Notes: generated from the letters alone by a model not told the origin. 64,000 bases of DNA from Lysinibacillus sp. SGAir0095 (GCF_005491425.1 NZ_CP028083.1:396001-460000), one strand, 5' to 3'. Positions 41,176-50,680 are shown, counted from the first letter of the stretch. A program made the numbers and translations.

Positions 41176-41556
41176 ATGATAACGATTAAAAAAATAAAAA
41201 GTATTGTCTTGTTCATACTCGGTAGTATCTTTCTTGTGATTGGGATTATAGGGACGGTGATTCCTCTCTTACCAGGAGGTCCGTTTTACTTGCTTGCTGC
41301 GTTTTGCTTTGCCAAAAGTTCAAAACGCATTGATGCCTGGTTTAAAAGTACCCCTGTATATGAAAGGTATGTTGAAGCATTTCTTCAAAAAAGGGGGATG
41401 AAGAGAAAAGAGAAAATTCGAATCAATTTAATTGCGGATTTCTTTATCGTCATCTCGATTATTTATGTGGATATTCTATTGGTTAAAATACTATTAGTCT
41501 TACTAGCCTTGTACAAGCATTATTATTTCATTAAAAAGATTAAAACAATAGGCTAG
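41176..41556 (+). CDS. DUF454 (YbaN-type) inner-membrane protein
   Basis: A 126-residue protein with three or four transmembrane helices and the family motif VIGIIGTVIPLLPGGPFYLLAAFCFAKSS spread over residues 21-49 (quoted in parts: GTVIPLLPGGPFYLLAAFCF). Then WFKSTPVY and RGMKRKEKIRIN precede the last helices. ATG 41176 is 8 bases from GAGGGT; ATG 41172 is out of frame. Function unknown. Confidence 0.85.
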   Translation: MITIKKIKSIVLFILGSIFLVIGIIGTVIPLLPGGPFYLLAAFCFAKSSKRIDAWFKSTPVYERYVEAFLQKRGMKRKEKIRINLIADFFIVISIIYVDILLVKILLVLLALYKHYYFIKKIKTIG

Positions 41557-41657
41557 GGATTTGTCACTCCGATATCCATATTGATCACGGGGAGTGCCGG
41601 ACGTTTTGATCTAATCATTCATACAGTAAGATGTGATATTCATAAAAATCAATGAGG

Positions 41658-41695
41658 GGATGCTCCAAAAGCTTATTTTTGGAGCATCCTTTTTT
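41658..41695 (+). terminator. terminator
   Basis: GGATGCTCCAAAA stem with perfect complement, 6-base loop, T6. The stretch 41557-42019 otherwise shows no gene until the promoter at 41941. Confidence 0.88.
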
Positions 41696-41940
41696 GAACG
41701 TTGCAGAAAAAAAGCGATCAGTATGTCATGAGATTCCATAAGACGCCGAATCACTTTATTTAGAAAATTTATTTTCCTCCTTATTTTGATCACCATCTCT
41801 TAGCCCCTTGTGTCGAGCAAACAACTAATTACCCGCTAATCTCTTAACCTGCCATAGTATTACAAAAGAACATGGTGTAATCGATTTTCTCTATTAGACG
41901 TCATTATTCTGTCTTGTGTAAATTTATTTGTAAAAAACCA

Positions 41941-41993
41941 TTGACATACAATATTCTGAAAATATACACTATTTATATAAGGTAATGATTACC
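41941..41993 (+). promoter_or_regulatory. promoter and candidate operator of the acyl-CoA catabolic operon
   Basis: TTGACA (41941-41946), 16-base spacer, TATACA (41963-41968). A perfect palindrome GGTAATGATTACC (41981-41993) sits just downstream, where a repressor would block transcription. The IclR gene at the operon end is the likely regulator. Confidence 0.7.
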
Positions 41994-42019
41994 GCAAATG
42001 CGTAAAAGGGGTGGCTAGA

Positions 42020-43162
42020 TTGAATTTACCTACTGTTCAATTTACAAAGGAACAAGAAGTATTCAGGGAAGAGGTTCGAGCTTTCCTGCAGGGGGAGCTG
42101 CAAAAAGGGACGTTTCAAACAAAATGTGATTCATGGTTGAGTGGGAGTGACCCGGGATTTTCAAAATTAATCGCTGAGCAAGGCTGGATCGGCATGACGT
42201 GGCCGAAAGAGTATGGTGGGGCTGAACGCAGCTCGATCGACCGTTATATTTTGACGGAAGAATTTTTGGCCATTGGAGCACCGGTTGCAGCCCATTGGTT
42301 TGCGGATCGACAAACGGGCCCTTTATTACTTAGATTTGGGACCGATTATCAAAAGAATTTCTTCTTACCTCAAATCGTCAAAGGAGAATGCTTCTTTGCC
42401 ATTGGGCTAAGTGAACCGAATAGTGGCTCGGATCTTGCGTCAGTAAGAACGAAAGCTGAAAAAGTAGAGGGTGGCTGGATTGTAAATGGCGCAAAGACAT
42501 GGACGAGTAACGCCCAAGATGCTCATTATATGGTCACTCTTGTTCGTACAGAACCCGTATCAGAAAAGAAGCATCAAGGCCTGAGCCAATTAATCATCAA
42601 TCTAAAATCAGAAGGTGTAACCATCACACCGATTCGCTATTTAACAGGCGAGCATCATTTTAACGATGTATTTTTTGATAACGTTTTCGTTCCAGATGAA
42701 ATGGTCGTTGGGACTTTAGGAAATGGGTGGGCACAGGGATTAGCTGAATTAGCTTATGAGCGCAGTGGCCCAGAACGCATTTTAAGCACATTCCCATTAC
42801 TGAATGAAGCGTTGGAGGAACTCAAACGCCAGCAGGATTTTGAAGGGTTAACGGAAGCCTCGAAACTAATAGCTGAGTTATGGAGCTTGCGAAATCTATC
42901 AATTGGCGTTGCTAAAGTGCTGGAAGAGGGCGGAGAAGTTAGTGTCCCGGCCGCCTTGGTAAAAAGCATCGGAACAAAATTTGAACAGAAGATTCCAGAA
43001 GTTGTTCGATTATTGCTGAATGTTTATCCACAGCTTCAAGCTGACCGTGCATTGGACCGTTACTTAGCAGAATCTACACTCCATGCACCTGGCTTTACGA
43101 TTCGTGGCGGAACATCAGAAGTGCTATATGGCATTATTGCGAAGGGAGTGCTTGCAGGATGA
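42020..43162 (+). CDS. acyl-CoA dehydrogenase (large partner)
   Basis: A 380-residue FAD-dependent acyl-CoA dehydrogenase: EQGWIGMTWPKEYGGAERSS near residue 55, IGLSEPNSGSDLASVRTKAE near residue 132 (flavin-binding loop), then WIVNGAKTWTSNA, and the C-terminal GGTSEVLYGIIAKGVL. TTG 42020 is preferred to GTG 42011 because AAGGGG is 8 bases away. It overlaps the next dehydrogenase gene by 4 bases. Such paired dehydrogenases (PimC/PimD-like) act on dicarboxyl- or cyclic acyl-CoA; the substrate here is not known. Confidence 0.87.
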   Translation: MNLPTVQFTKEQEVFREEVRAFLQGELQKGTFQTKCDSWLSGSDPGFSKLIAEQGWIGMTWPKEYGGAERSSIDRYILTEEFLAIGAPVAAHWFADRQTGPLLLRFGTDYQKNFFLPQIVKGECFFAIGLSEPNSGSDLASVRTKAEKVEGGWIVNGAKTWTSNAQDAHYMVTLVRTEPVSEKKHQGLSQLIINLKSEGVTITPIRYLTGEHHFNDVFFDNVFVPDEMVVGTLGNGWAQGLAELAYERSGPERILSTFPLLNEALEELKRQQDFEGLTEASKLIAELWSLRNLSIGVAKVLEEGGEVSVPAALVKSIGTKFEQKIPEVVRLLLNVYPQLQADRALDRYLAESTLHAPGFTIRGGTSEVLYGIIAKGVLAG

Positions 43163-44211
43163 GTGAAATGAAAGACATGATTATCGAGGTCGTTGAAAGA
43201 ATTTTTAAAGAAAAGGTGGAAAAGGAAACGGTCGACCTGTTAGAAGCAAACCAATGGGCAGAAGATGTTTGGCAATTATTGCTTGAAAATGAAATCCAGC
43301 AGGTTGCCGTTAAAGAAGAGCATGGTGGTGCTGGTGGGGACTATGAGGATTTGTTCCACCTGTATCGATTAGTTGGAAAATATGCAGTACCGGTTCCATT
43401 TATCGAACATACATTGGCGAACCTGGTTTTAGATATTGCCAATATTCAACCTCAAACTGAACTTTCAACGGTGCACCTTGTAACGAAGCCTTTAGACATG
43501 GCAGATGGGAAAGTTTCCGGTAGCTTACAGCATGTTCCATGGGCAAGATACGCAAAAAAACTCGTGACGCTCGCAACAGAACAAGGAAAACAGTCTTTAA
43601 TTTTACTAGATTTAAAGGATGCTAGCATAGAAAACCACACCAACCTGGCAGCAGAGCCAAGAGATCGTCTTCAATTTACCGATGCCAAAATTCTGGCAAG
43701 TCAGCCCCTCACAGATGAACAGCATGAATTCCTAACAAAATTACAGACAGCGGCCACAGTAAGTAAAATGGCTGGAGCAATTGACCGTGCATTTGAATTA
43801 TCCGTGCAATTCAGTAAAGAACGTGAACAATTTGGTCGCCCCATTCACCGCTTCCAATTAGTGCAGCAGCATCTTGCCGTACTCGCAGGTGAGCAAGCGC
43901 TTTCAGGAGCCGCACTCGAAAATATACTCGCGTTACTCCTAAAAGAAGAAGCAGCAGATGAAATCGCCTTTGCCCGATTAAAACTGGATGATGCGAGTCG
44001 CATTGTGGCAACAAGTGCACACCAGGTCCATGCAGCGATTGGTGTCACACATGAACACCGATTACATCACTATACACGCAGATTGTGGGCTTGGCGAGAT
44101 GAGGACTTCCATGCGAAGTATTGGAAAAAAGAGCTTGCTAAGAAATGGCTTCATTCATCAAATACGCTTTGGGATACATTAACAAAGAAAAAACAAGTTG
44201 AACATATTTAA
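43159..44211 (+). CDS. acyl-CoA dehydrogenase (small, divergent partner)
   Basis: A 350-residue, shorter and more divergent acyl-CoA dehydrogenase. It keeps VAVKEEHGGAGGDYEDLFHL near residue 48 and the C-terminal FSKEREQFGRPIHRFQLVQQ, VHAAIGVTHEHRLHHYTRRL region, but its middle flavin loop is eroded. It overlaps its partner by 4 bases (ATGA), so an obligate heteromer is likely. It lies upstream of the enoyl-CoA hydratase gene. Confidence 0.85.
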   Translation: MSEMKDMIIEVVERIFKEKVEKETVDLLEANQWAEDVWQLLLENEIQQVAVKEEHGGAGGDYEDLFHLYRLVGKYAVPVPFIEHTLANLVLDIANIQPQTELSTVHLVTKPLDMADGKVSGSLQHVPWARYAKKLVTLATEQGKQSLILLDLKDASIENHTNLAAEPRDRLQFTDAKILASQPLTDEQHEFLTKLQTAATVSKMAGAIDRAFELSVQFSKEREQFGRPIHRFQLVQQHLAVLAGEQALSGAALENILALLLKEEAADEIAFARLKLDDASRIVATSAHQVHAAIGVTHEHRLHHYTRRLWAWRDEDFHAKYWKKELAKKWLHSSNTLWDTLTKKKQVEHI

Positions 44212-44224
44212 GGGGGATGAATCA

Positions 44225-45031
44225 GTGGCGGATTTACTATTTGAAGTGAACAGCGGGATTGCAACGATTACATTGAATCGACCGGAGAGCTTTAATGCTT
44301 TCAGCGAGGAAATGATTAAACTTTGGATTTCGGCTTTAGAAGAGGTAAGGGATAACGACTCGATCAGAGTTTTGCTGCTAAAAGGAAACGGAAAATCCTT
44401 CTGTGCTGGTGGCGATGTGAAAGCGATGGTGGCAGGGAAAGGCTTCTTTGAAAGTCAGGAGGATATCACATCCACAGCCCTTGCTAGAAAAAATTCACTG
44501 TGGAAGAAAGTGCAGCGCATCCCACTCTTATTGGAGGAAATTGATAAACCGGTTGTCTGCCAAATGCATGGCTATGCAATGGGGGCAGGATTGGATATGG
44601 CCCTCATGTGTGATATTCGAATCGCGGCAGCTTCAGCTAAAGTCTCTGAAAGCTATATCAATGTGGGGATTGTACCTGGAGATGGCGGCGCTTACTTTTT
44701 ACCGAAATTAGTGGGAATCGATCAGGCACTGGATCTGTTGTGGACAGCTAGAGTCTTAACAGCAGAGGAAGCGAAAGAAAACGGGCTCGTTACCTTTGTT
44801 GTAGCAGATGAAGAACTGGAGACTTTCGTTCAAGCTTATATTGAAAAACTAAGCAATGGTCCACAAGAGGCGATGAGAATTATTAAAAGGGCAGTTTATC
44901 AAAGCCAAACGATGAGCTTGCGTTCTTCACTAGATTATATTTCATCCAAAATGGGGGTTGTCACGGAATTACCGGATTATAAAGAGGGTGTATCGGCTGT
45001 GCTAGAAAAGAGGAAAGCAAAATTTAACTAA
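44225..45031 (+). CDS. enoyl-CoA hydratase/isomerase
   Basis: A 268-residue crotonase-fold enzyme: ITLNRPESFNAFSEEM near residue 13, oxyanion-hole segments SFCAGGDVKAMV near residue 58 and MGAGLDMALMCDIRIAA near residue 118, then the catalytic Glu region GIVPGDGGAYFLPKLVG. GTG 44225 is preferred: AAGGGGG at 44210-44216 is 8 bases upstream, whereas ATG 44198 has no site. It follows the dehydrogenases in the same operon, matching a beta-oxidation-type step. Confidence 0.87.
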   Translation: MADLLFEVNSGIATITLNRPESFNAFSEEMIKLWISALEEVRDNDSIRVLLLKGNGKSFCAGGDVKAMVAGKGFFESQEDITSTALARKNSLWKKVQRIPLLLEEIDKPVVCQMHGYAMGAGLDMALMCDIRIAAASAKVSESYINVGIVPGDGGAYFLPKLVGIDQALDLLWTARVLTAEEAKENGLVTFVVADEELETFVQAYIEKLSNGPQEAMRIIKRAVYQSQTMSLRSSLDYISSKMGVVTELPDYKEGVSAVLEKRKAKFN

Positions 45032-45053
45032 GCAAATCAAGGGGGCTGGGGGG

Positions 45054-46013
45054 ATGAAAGGTAGGTTTGTTTTAACGATTTTGTTATGTGTCGGTCTTCT
45101 CGTAGGATGTCAAAGCAATGCGGAGCGGTATGGGGAACCGCTTATTTTCACTACGGGAACGACAACAGGGGTGTTTTACTCATTGGGTGCTGGACTTTCT
45201 ACTTTATGGACGAAAGAAATGGGACAGCGCGTAGCCTCCCAAGCATCCAATGGCAGTGTTGAAAACTTGAAATTGATGAGTAAAGGGGAGGCCAATATCG
45301 CCTTTACCACTGTGAATATTGCCTATGAAGCCTATAATGGCGAGGGGACTTTTAAGGAGAAGCCCTATAAAGAGGTTCGGATTTTAGCCAATCTATACCC
45401 AAATGTCAGCCATATCGTGGCAGTGAATGACGAGGATATTCAATCGATTGAAGATTTAAAAGGAAAAAGCTTTGTCTTTGGGGCTGCGGGCAGTTCCACA
45501 GAGATGGAATCCAAGCTTGTTTTAGAGTCTCATGGTATTGGAGCAGATGAAGTAAAGGGGAACTATGTGGGGTTTACTGAGGCAACGGATCTAATGAGAA
45601 ATGGCCAGGTCCATGCAGTGAATATTTATTCTGGTGTACCTGCTGCCGCAACAACAGAACTAATTTCAACACTGGACACAAAGGTTCTCGATTTTTCCGA
45701 AGAAGCCATTGCGAAGATGACAGAGGACTATCCATGGAACTTTAAATATGTCATTGAAGCAAATACCTATGACAAGCAGCCTGAACCAATTGTCACGGTT
45801 GGTCAATACAGCACTATCGTGATCGACGAAAGTGTATCTGAAGAAGCAGCCTACAATCTAACAAAGATGCTTTGGGAGAATGTGAAAGAACTCGAAAAAT
45901 CCTTCAGCATCGCCAAACAGTTTGATCCGAAAAAAGCCATTGAAGGAACTGCTGGGGTACCACTGCATCCAGGAGCGGAAAAGTACTATAAAGAAATTGG
46001 CGTAGTGGAATAG
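45054..46013 (+). CDS. TAXI-family TRAP transporter solute-binding lipoprotein
   Basis: A 319-residue extracytoplasmic receptor. A lipobox LLVGC at residues 15-19 gives a lipid anchor. The TAXI signature appears as FTTGTTTGVFYSLGAGLSTL near residue 32, then ASQASNGSVENLKLMSKGEA and FGAAGSSTEME. It has a GGGGGCTGGGGGG-type site. The fused permease starts 12 bases later. It delivers a small organic acid, probably the substrate of the surrounding acyl-CoA enzymes. Confidence 0.92.
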   Translation: MKGRFVLTILLCVGLLVGCQSNAERYGEPLIFTTGTTTGVFYSLGAGLSTLWTKEMGQRVASQASNGSVENLKLMSKGEANIAFTTVNIAYEAYNGEGTFKEKPYKEVRILANLYPNVSHIVAVNDEDIQSIEDLKGKSFVFGAAGSSTEMESKLVLESHGIGADEVKGNYVGFTEATDLMRNGQVHAVNIYSGVPAAATTELISTLDTKVLDFSEEAIAKMTEDYPWNFKYVIEANTYDKQPEPIVTVGQYSTIVIDESVSEEAAYNLTKMLWENVKELEKSFSIAKQFDPKKAIEGTAGVPLHPGAEKYYKEIGVVE

Positions 46014-46025
46014 GGGGCGATTTGA

Positions 46026-48026
46026 ATGACGACAAAAAACAGTATGGATGTTGATGTACAGGGGTTAGTGGAAATCGAGGAGAAGACCCTTAACTCAAGA
46101 AAGTATATCGGTATTTTTGGAAAGGTAGTTGTGCTTCTCGCCATCATTTGGACCGTATTTCAGCTGTATATGAGTAGTATTGGTGTAATGGATGCCGTGA
46201 AGTTTCGTGCTTGGCATTTAGGGTTTCTTCTATTATTTAGTTTCATTTTCTACCCAGCGACTAAAAAGAGTGTCGGTACGCGGAAGCTGCCAACGATACT
46301 AGATCTTCTTTGCATCGGGCTATCGGCATTTGTTATTTTCTACTTTCTCTTTTCTTATGACACATTTGTACGTGATCGTGCAGGAGAAAATACGACGCTT
46401 GATATTTATGTAGGGTCATTGGCTTTAATTCTCTTATTTGAAGCAAGCCGACGAGTAGTGGGACTTGGCTTAACGCTGATTGCCTTGTTCTTCCTAACGT
46501 ATAACTTCTTTGGTGCTTATATTCCTGGGTTGTTGGGGCACTACGGTTTTAGTATCGAACGCGTCGTGAACCTTATGTATTGGGGCGGTCAAGGGGTATT
46601 TGGGACAGCATTAGGTGTTTCGGCAACCTATATTTTTGTCTTTGTCCTATTTGGCGCTTTTCTTAAAAATAGTGGGTTCTCGGATTTTATCAATGACTTA
46701 GCTCTAACCATTGCAGGCAGAACAGCTGGCGGACCAGCAAAAGTGGCCGTTTTTGCAAGCGCTTTAATGGCAACGGTAAGTGGTAGTGCTGTCAGTAATG
46801 TTGTGACAACGGGTACCGTCACAATTCCAATGATGAAAAAAGCGGGTTATTCCAAGAAGTTCGCAGGTGCTGTGGAATCGGTCGCTTCTACAGGCGGGTT
46901 AATCGCTCCACCGGTTATGGGGGCAGCAGCCTTTATCATGGCGGAGTATCTTGGCGTTTCCTATTCAATCGTGTTGCTTGCAGCGATCATTCCGGCGGTT
47001 TTGTATTACTTAACCCTGTTTATGATTGTGCATTTTGAAGCAAAGAAAATGGGGCTCTCAGGCATTGCAAAGGAGAATATCCCGAATGCCAAAAAGGTAT
47101 TAAAAGAAGGCGGTCACCTGTTTATTCCATTAGTCATCTTGCTCATCATGTTATTTGGTGGATTTTCCCCGATCTATGCGGCGATCATCTCGTTGATTAC
47201 GGTTGTACCAGCTGCAGCCATTCGTAAAAGTACGCGAATGAGCTTTTCCGTAGTTATCGATTCGATTGTAGAAGGTGTAAAAGGTGCCATTAGTGTAGGG
47301 ATTGCTTGTGCGGTTGTAGGCATCGTGATTGCGACCATCACGTTAACAAGTGTGGGCTTGCTGATTGGAAACAATGTCTTAAGCTTTGCTGGCGAAAGTA
47401 TTCTTCTGGCTGCCATTTTAACTGCTTTTATCAGCATTGTGCTTGGGATGGGGGTTCCGGCAACTGCCGCGTATATTATTGTGGCAACGATTTCTGTTCC
47501 TATTTTGACGAAGCTCGGTGTAGCTCCAGTTGCAGCCCACATGTTTGCGTTTTACTTTGCAGCGTTATCTAGTATCACACCTCCTGTTGCTTTAGCTGCC
47601 TATGCAGCGGCCGGTATTGCAGGGGAGTCGCCAAACAAGGTAGCCATCGAATCGGTTCGTTTAGGGTTTATCGGTTTCATTGTTCCCTTCTTCTTTATCT
47701 TTAACCCGACTTTGTTGTTAACGGGTGGAACTGTTCCGGAGTATATCTATGCCGGTGTTACAGCAATCATTGGTGGGGTTGCTTTAGCTGCAGGCCTAAA
47801 GGGATATATGTTTAGAAATACATTCTTAGTAGAAAGAATTTTATTATTACTAGCTGGAATTAGCTTGATGGATACGACGCTGCTGGTCAATCTCATTGCA
47901 TTAGCGGTTGTGGGAGGGGTCGTGGCTGCCCAAGTGCTGATTAAACCAAAAGCCGTGAAAGTGGAAGAACGGTTGCGCGAAATGGAAGAAGCGGAACAAG
48001 AAGTTCGCGAAAAAGCGACGACCTAA
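46026..48026 (+). CDS. TRAP transporter fused permease (4TM/12TM)
   Basis: A 666-residue permease with DctQ- and DctM-type parts in one chain and about 17-18 hydrophobic helices. Typical blocks are FGAFLKNSGFSDFINDLA, ALMATVSGSAVSNVVTTGT near residue 262, STGGLIAPPVMGAAAFIMAE near residue 290 and the repeat GMGVPATAAYIIVATISVP near residue 478. The C-terminal tail is charged and cytoplasmic. It works with the TAXI receptor encoded directly upstream, usually using a Na+ or H+ gradient. Confidence 0.93.
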   Translation: MTTKNSMDVDVQGLVEIEEKTLNSRKYIGIFGKVVVLLAIIWTVFQLYMSSIGVMDAVKFRAWHLGFLLLFSFIFYPATKKSVGTRKLPTILDLLCIGLSAFVIFYFLFSYDTFVRDRAGENTTLDIYVGSLALILLFEASRRVVGLGLTLIALFFLTYNFFGAYIPGLLGHYGFSIERVVNLMYWGGQGVFGTALGVSATYIFVFVLFGAFLKNSGFSDFINDLALTIAGRTAGGPAKVAVFASALMATVSGSAVSNVVTTGTVTIPMMKKAGYSKKFAGAVESVASTGGLIAPPVMGAAAFIMAEYLGVSYSIVLLAAIIPAVLYYLTLFMIVHFEAKKMGLSGIAKENIPNAKKVLKEGGHLFIPLVILLIMLFGGFSPIYAAIISLITVVPAAAIRKSTRMSFSVVIDSIVEGVKGAISVGIACAVVGIVIATITLTSVGLLIGNNVLSFAGESILLAAILTAFISIVLGMGVPATAAYIIVATISVPILTKLGVAPVAAHMFAFYFAALSSITPPVALAAYAAAGIAGESPNKVAIESVRLGFIGFIVPFFFIFNPTLLLTGGTVPEYIYAGVTAIIGGVALAAGLKGYMFRNTFLVERILLLLAGISLMDTTLLVNLIALAVVGGVVAAQVLIKPKAVKVEERLREMEEAEQEVREKATT

Positions 48027-48051
48027 GTAAAAGACTAAAGGAGGGTGAGCT

Positions 48052-49191
48052 ATGCGCCCGTTAGATGGGATTCGAGTATTGGATTTATCAAGAGTGTATG
48101 CTGCACCAGCTGGTTCCATGTTGATGGCGGATTTAGGAGCCGAGGTCATTCGGATCGAGCATCCAGATGGTTCAGATAGCATGCGGCATTGGGGTCCATT
48201 TGTGAATGAGCAAAGCACCTATTATCTATGTGCGAACCGAAACAAAAAATCCATTTTACTAGATTTGAAGAAAGAAGACGATAAAAAGTCGTTCCTATCA
48301 TTGGTTGAGGATGCAGATGTGGTCTTAGAAAATTTCAAAACGGGTGATATGGCGAAAATGGGGTTAGGCTATGAAGTCTTAAAAAAGGTAAACCCCCGAA
48401 TTATCTATTGTGCTGTCACTGGCTTTGGACAAACTGGGCCGCTTGCACAGGAACCGGGCTTTGACCCAGTGATTCAAGCAATGAGCGGTCTAATGGACGT
48501 AACGGGCGATGCAGAAGGTGAGGCGACAAAAGTGGGGGTGCCTATTGCAGATATCCTAACCTCGAATTATGTGGTGATTGGAATTCTAGCTGCATTGCGC
48601 CTACGTGATCAAACAAACGAAGGCCAAATGATCGATCTTGCTCTTCTGGATGTACAGCTAAGCTCTCTGGCAAATGTATCAAGCGCCTATTTAAATGCCA
48701 ATTTCGCCTCAAAACGTTTAGGCAATAAACATAATAATGTTGCTCCTTATCAGGTGTTTCCTTGTGCGGATGGGCCCTTAATGTTCTGTGTCGGGACAGA
48801 TGCCCAATTTGAGAAGTTCTGTAAAATGATCAACAGAGAACAATGGGCTGCAGACGAGCGTTTTAAAACAAATACAGCAAGAAAGCAAAATGAACAGGAA
48901 CTAACAGAACTTCTTCAGGAAATCACCGTAACGAAAACCCGTGATGAATGGCTAACGCTCTTGCAGCAATATAAAATTCCTGGTGGTCGGGTAAATACCA
49001 TCGCAGAAGCTTTGGAACAACCACAGGTCAAGGCGAGGGATTTAATTGGTGAGATGGAGCATCCGAGTTACGGGAAGGTGAAGTTTGTCAAAAATCCATT
49101 GCAGCATTCCGGGTTGAACATTTCCTATGAAGAGGCACCGCCTTTACTAGGTGAGCATACAGCAGACTATTTAAATCCCTTAAAGATTTAA
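48052..49191 (+). CDS. CaiB/BaiF-family (class III) CoA transferase
   Basis: A 379-residue class III CoA transferase: PLDGIRVLDLSRVYAAPAGS at the N-terminus, LGAEVIRIEHPDGSDSMRHW near residue 28, CANRNKKSILLDLKKE, AVTGFGQTGPLAQEPGFDPV near residue 124 (catalytic Asp region) and GRVNTIAEALEQPQ near the C-terminus. It probably activates the imported acid by moving CoA from another thioester, feeding the dehydrogenases. It has AGGAGGGTG before ATG and is the last enzyme gene before the IclR regulator. Confidence 0.92.
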   Translation: MRPLDGIRVLDLSRVYAAPAGSMLMADLGAEVIRIEHPDGSDSMRHWGPFVNEQSTYYLCANRNKKSILLDLKKEDDKKSFLSLVEDADVVLENFKTGDMAKMGLGYEVLKKVNPRIIYCAVTGFGQTGPLAQEPGFDPVIQAMSGLMDVTGDAEGEATKVGVPIADILTSNYVVIGILAALRLRDQTNEGQMIDLALLDVQLSSLANVSSAYLNANFASKRLGNKHNNVAPYQVFPCADGPLMFCVGTDAQFEKFCKMINREQWAADERFKTNTARKQNEQELTELLQEITVTKTRDEWLTLLQQYKIPGGRVNTIAEALEQPQVKARDLIGEMEHPSYGKVKFVKNPLQHSGLNISYEEAPPLLGEHTADYLNPLKI

Positions 49192-49254
49192 TCTATTAAT
49201 CTACTTACCGAAAAATAGAAGTGTTTGCTATTATGGTTGTAAGGGGGATGCTTC

Positions 49255-50031
49255 ATGGATCAAACGACATTTGAAAAAAACTATCTGATGAACACGGTTC
49301 AAAAAACGGTTTTAATTTTAAGAGCATTCACAAGGGAAGAACCGAAGCTAACACTAACGGATCTTCATAAAATGACAGGCATCGGTATCTCAAGTTTACA
49401 ACGCTTCGTTGCAACATTGGTGCATGAAGGCTTTCTGATAAGAGACGAAAGAACCAAACAATATCAGTTAGGTTTATCGTTGTTTTACCTCGGAAAACTG
49501 GTTGAGCAAGAATCCACAATATTAGCCGTAGCCGAGCCGATTTTAAAATCTTTGAGCGAAAAAATCGGTGAAAGTGTCTCAATGAGCATATTTGATGGGG
49601 ATCAGCGGAGATGTATATTAAATTATGAAAGTATTCATTCGCTAACCGCTCGCAATCAAGTAGGAGACACTTCTCCTTTATATGCAGGGGCATCGGCAAA
49701 GGCGTTGCTTGCTTATCTTCCCCAAGTGGAAATTGATGATTATTTAGATCGGGTGAAAAGAGTGCCCATTACCAAATCAACAGTGGTTGACCGGACGAAG
49801 CTTTTGGATGAATTAGAATTGATACGACGTCAGGGCTACGTGAAAACTAAGAGTGAACGAATTATTGGGGCATGCTCAATAAGCACACCGATACTGTCAT
49901 TAGGAAGACCCATTGCCTCGATTGCCATCATTATTCCGGATGTTCGCTATCAGGATGAGCAGACAGAGATGTATGCACAGTATATTTTAGAGGCAAAAGA
50001 AGTGATTGAAAAGCAACTTTCGATGAGATAG
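49255..50031 (+). CDS. IclR-family transcriptional regulator
   Basis: A 258-residue regulator. The N-terminal winged helix has KTVLILRAFTREEPKLTLTD, GIGISSLQRFVATLVHEGFL near residue 42 and the wing KQYQLGLSLFYLG. The C-terminal effector domain holds LYAGASAKALLAYLPQ near residue 142 and ERIIGACSISTPILSLGRPI near residue 201. It lies 63 bases after the CoA transferase gene in the same direction, with its own AAGGGGG site. It probably controls the 42-49 kb catabolic operon through the palindrome at 41981-41993, sensing the imported acid or its CoA ester. Confidence 0.92.
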   Translation: MDQTTFEKNYLMNTVQKTVLILRAFTREEPKLTLTDLHKMTGIGISSLQRFVATLVHEGFLIRDERTKQYQLGLSLFYLGKLVEQESTILAVAEPILKSLSEKIGESVSMSIFDGDQRRCILNYESIHSLTARNQVGDTSPLYAGASAKALLAYLPQVEIDDYLDRVKRVPITKSTVVDRTKLLDELELIRRQGYVKTKSERIIGACSISTPILSLGRPIASIAIIIPDVRYQDEQTEMYAQYILEAKEVIEKQLSMR

Positions 50032-50052
50032 ATTGCTAGAGTTCGTTATGTA

Positions 50053-50087
50053 AACTGCTTGGTCTGGTAAATGACCGGCAGTTTTTT
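50053..50087 (+). terminator. terminator after iclR-type gene
   Basis: AACTGC-TTGGTC/GACC-GGCAGTT bulged stem, then T7. Confidence 0.78.
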
Positions 50088-50121
50088 TATTTTGGGTTGA
50101 ATTGTTGAGGATACGATAAAG

Positions 50122-50147
50122 GTTTACCCCATTTTCGGGAAGGGTAC
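50122..50147 (+). promoter_or_regulatory. SigB-type promoter 1
   Basis: GTTTAC, 14-base spacer, GGGTAC; matches the SigB consensus GTTTaa-(13-15)-GGGwAw and lies 34 bases before the first YflT-like gene. Confidence 0.82.
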
Positions 50148-50181
50148 AAATCTACAAATTTAAAAATTAGGAGGAAACCAT

Positions 50182-50613
50182 ATGTATCCAGTAGATAATG
50201 ATAAACCAGGGAGAACGAGTATCGCGGTCACTCACGATAAACAAGAGGCACTGGCAATCATTGAACGATTGAAAGTAGACGGCATGCCGAAGGGCGATAT
50301 TCATGTAGTGGGAAAAGACTTAATTGAATTTGCGAATCTAAAATGGGATGCTGAAATCAACTTGCACCGAATCGGGAATAATGGCGACAAACTGAAATCC
50401 TTTTTCACAGGAGAAGACGCCGAAATAGAAGGTTTAAAGCATGCAAAGCTATCTGAAGACAAGCTTAGCCACTACAAACAAATTGTCGATGGCGGCGGCG
50501 TATTAATCTATACGGACGAATACCTGCACACGAAAAAAATTGTAAATGAAATGGAAAGAGATCCGAATACGATAGAAGACTCGCCTACCTATGAGGAAGG
50601 TCCACGCTATTAG
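50182..50613 (+). CDS. general stress protein, YflT-like (paralogue 1)
   Basis: A 143-residue YflT/GSP17M-type stress protein. It has the module AVTHDKQEALAIIERLKVDG, DIHVVGKDLIEFANLKWDAE, DKLKSFFTGEDAEIEGL and a C-terminal VDGGGVLIYTDE. Two homologues follow within 1.7 kb. Each has an AGGAGG site and its own SigB promoter, so the protein is probably induced by heat, salt or starvation. Molecular function is unknown. The most divergent of the three, it also has a longer C-terminal tail (MERDPNTIEDSPTYEEGP). Confidence 0.87.
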   Translation: MYPVDNDKPGRTSIAVTHDKQEALAIIERLKVDGMPKGDIHVVGKDLIEFANLKWDAEINLHRIGNNGDKLKSFFTGEDAEIEGLKHAKLSEDKLSHYKQIVDGGGVLIYTDEYLHTKKIVNEMERDPNTIEDSPTYEEGPRY

Positions 50614-50639
50614 AAGCAGAAAAAGTTGAATGAAGGAAG

Positions 50640-50680
50640 GCCACTTCGCGTAAGCAATTTGCGAGAAGTGGCTTTTATTT
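50640..50680 (+). terminator. terminator
   Basis: GCCACTTCGCG...GCGAGAAGTGGC stem with small internal loop, TTTTATTTT. Confidence 0.8.

Noticed and set aside
47174-47542. 122-codon minus-strand frame inside the TRAP permease gene
   Set aside because: Antisense shadow of a well-supported membrane-protein gene.
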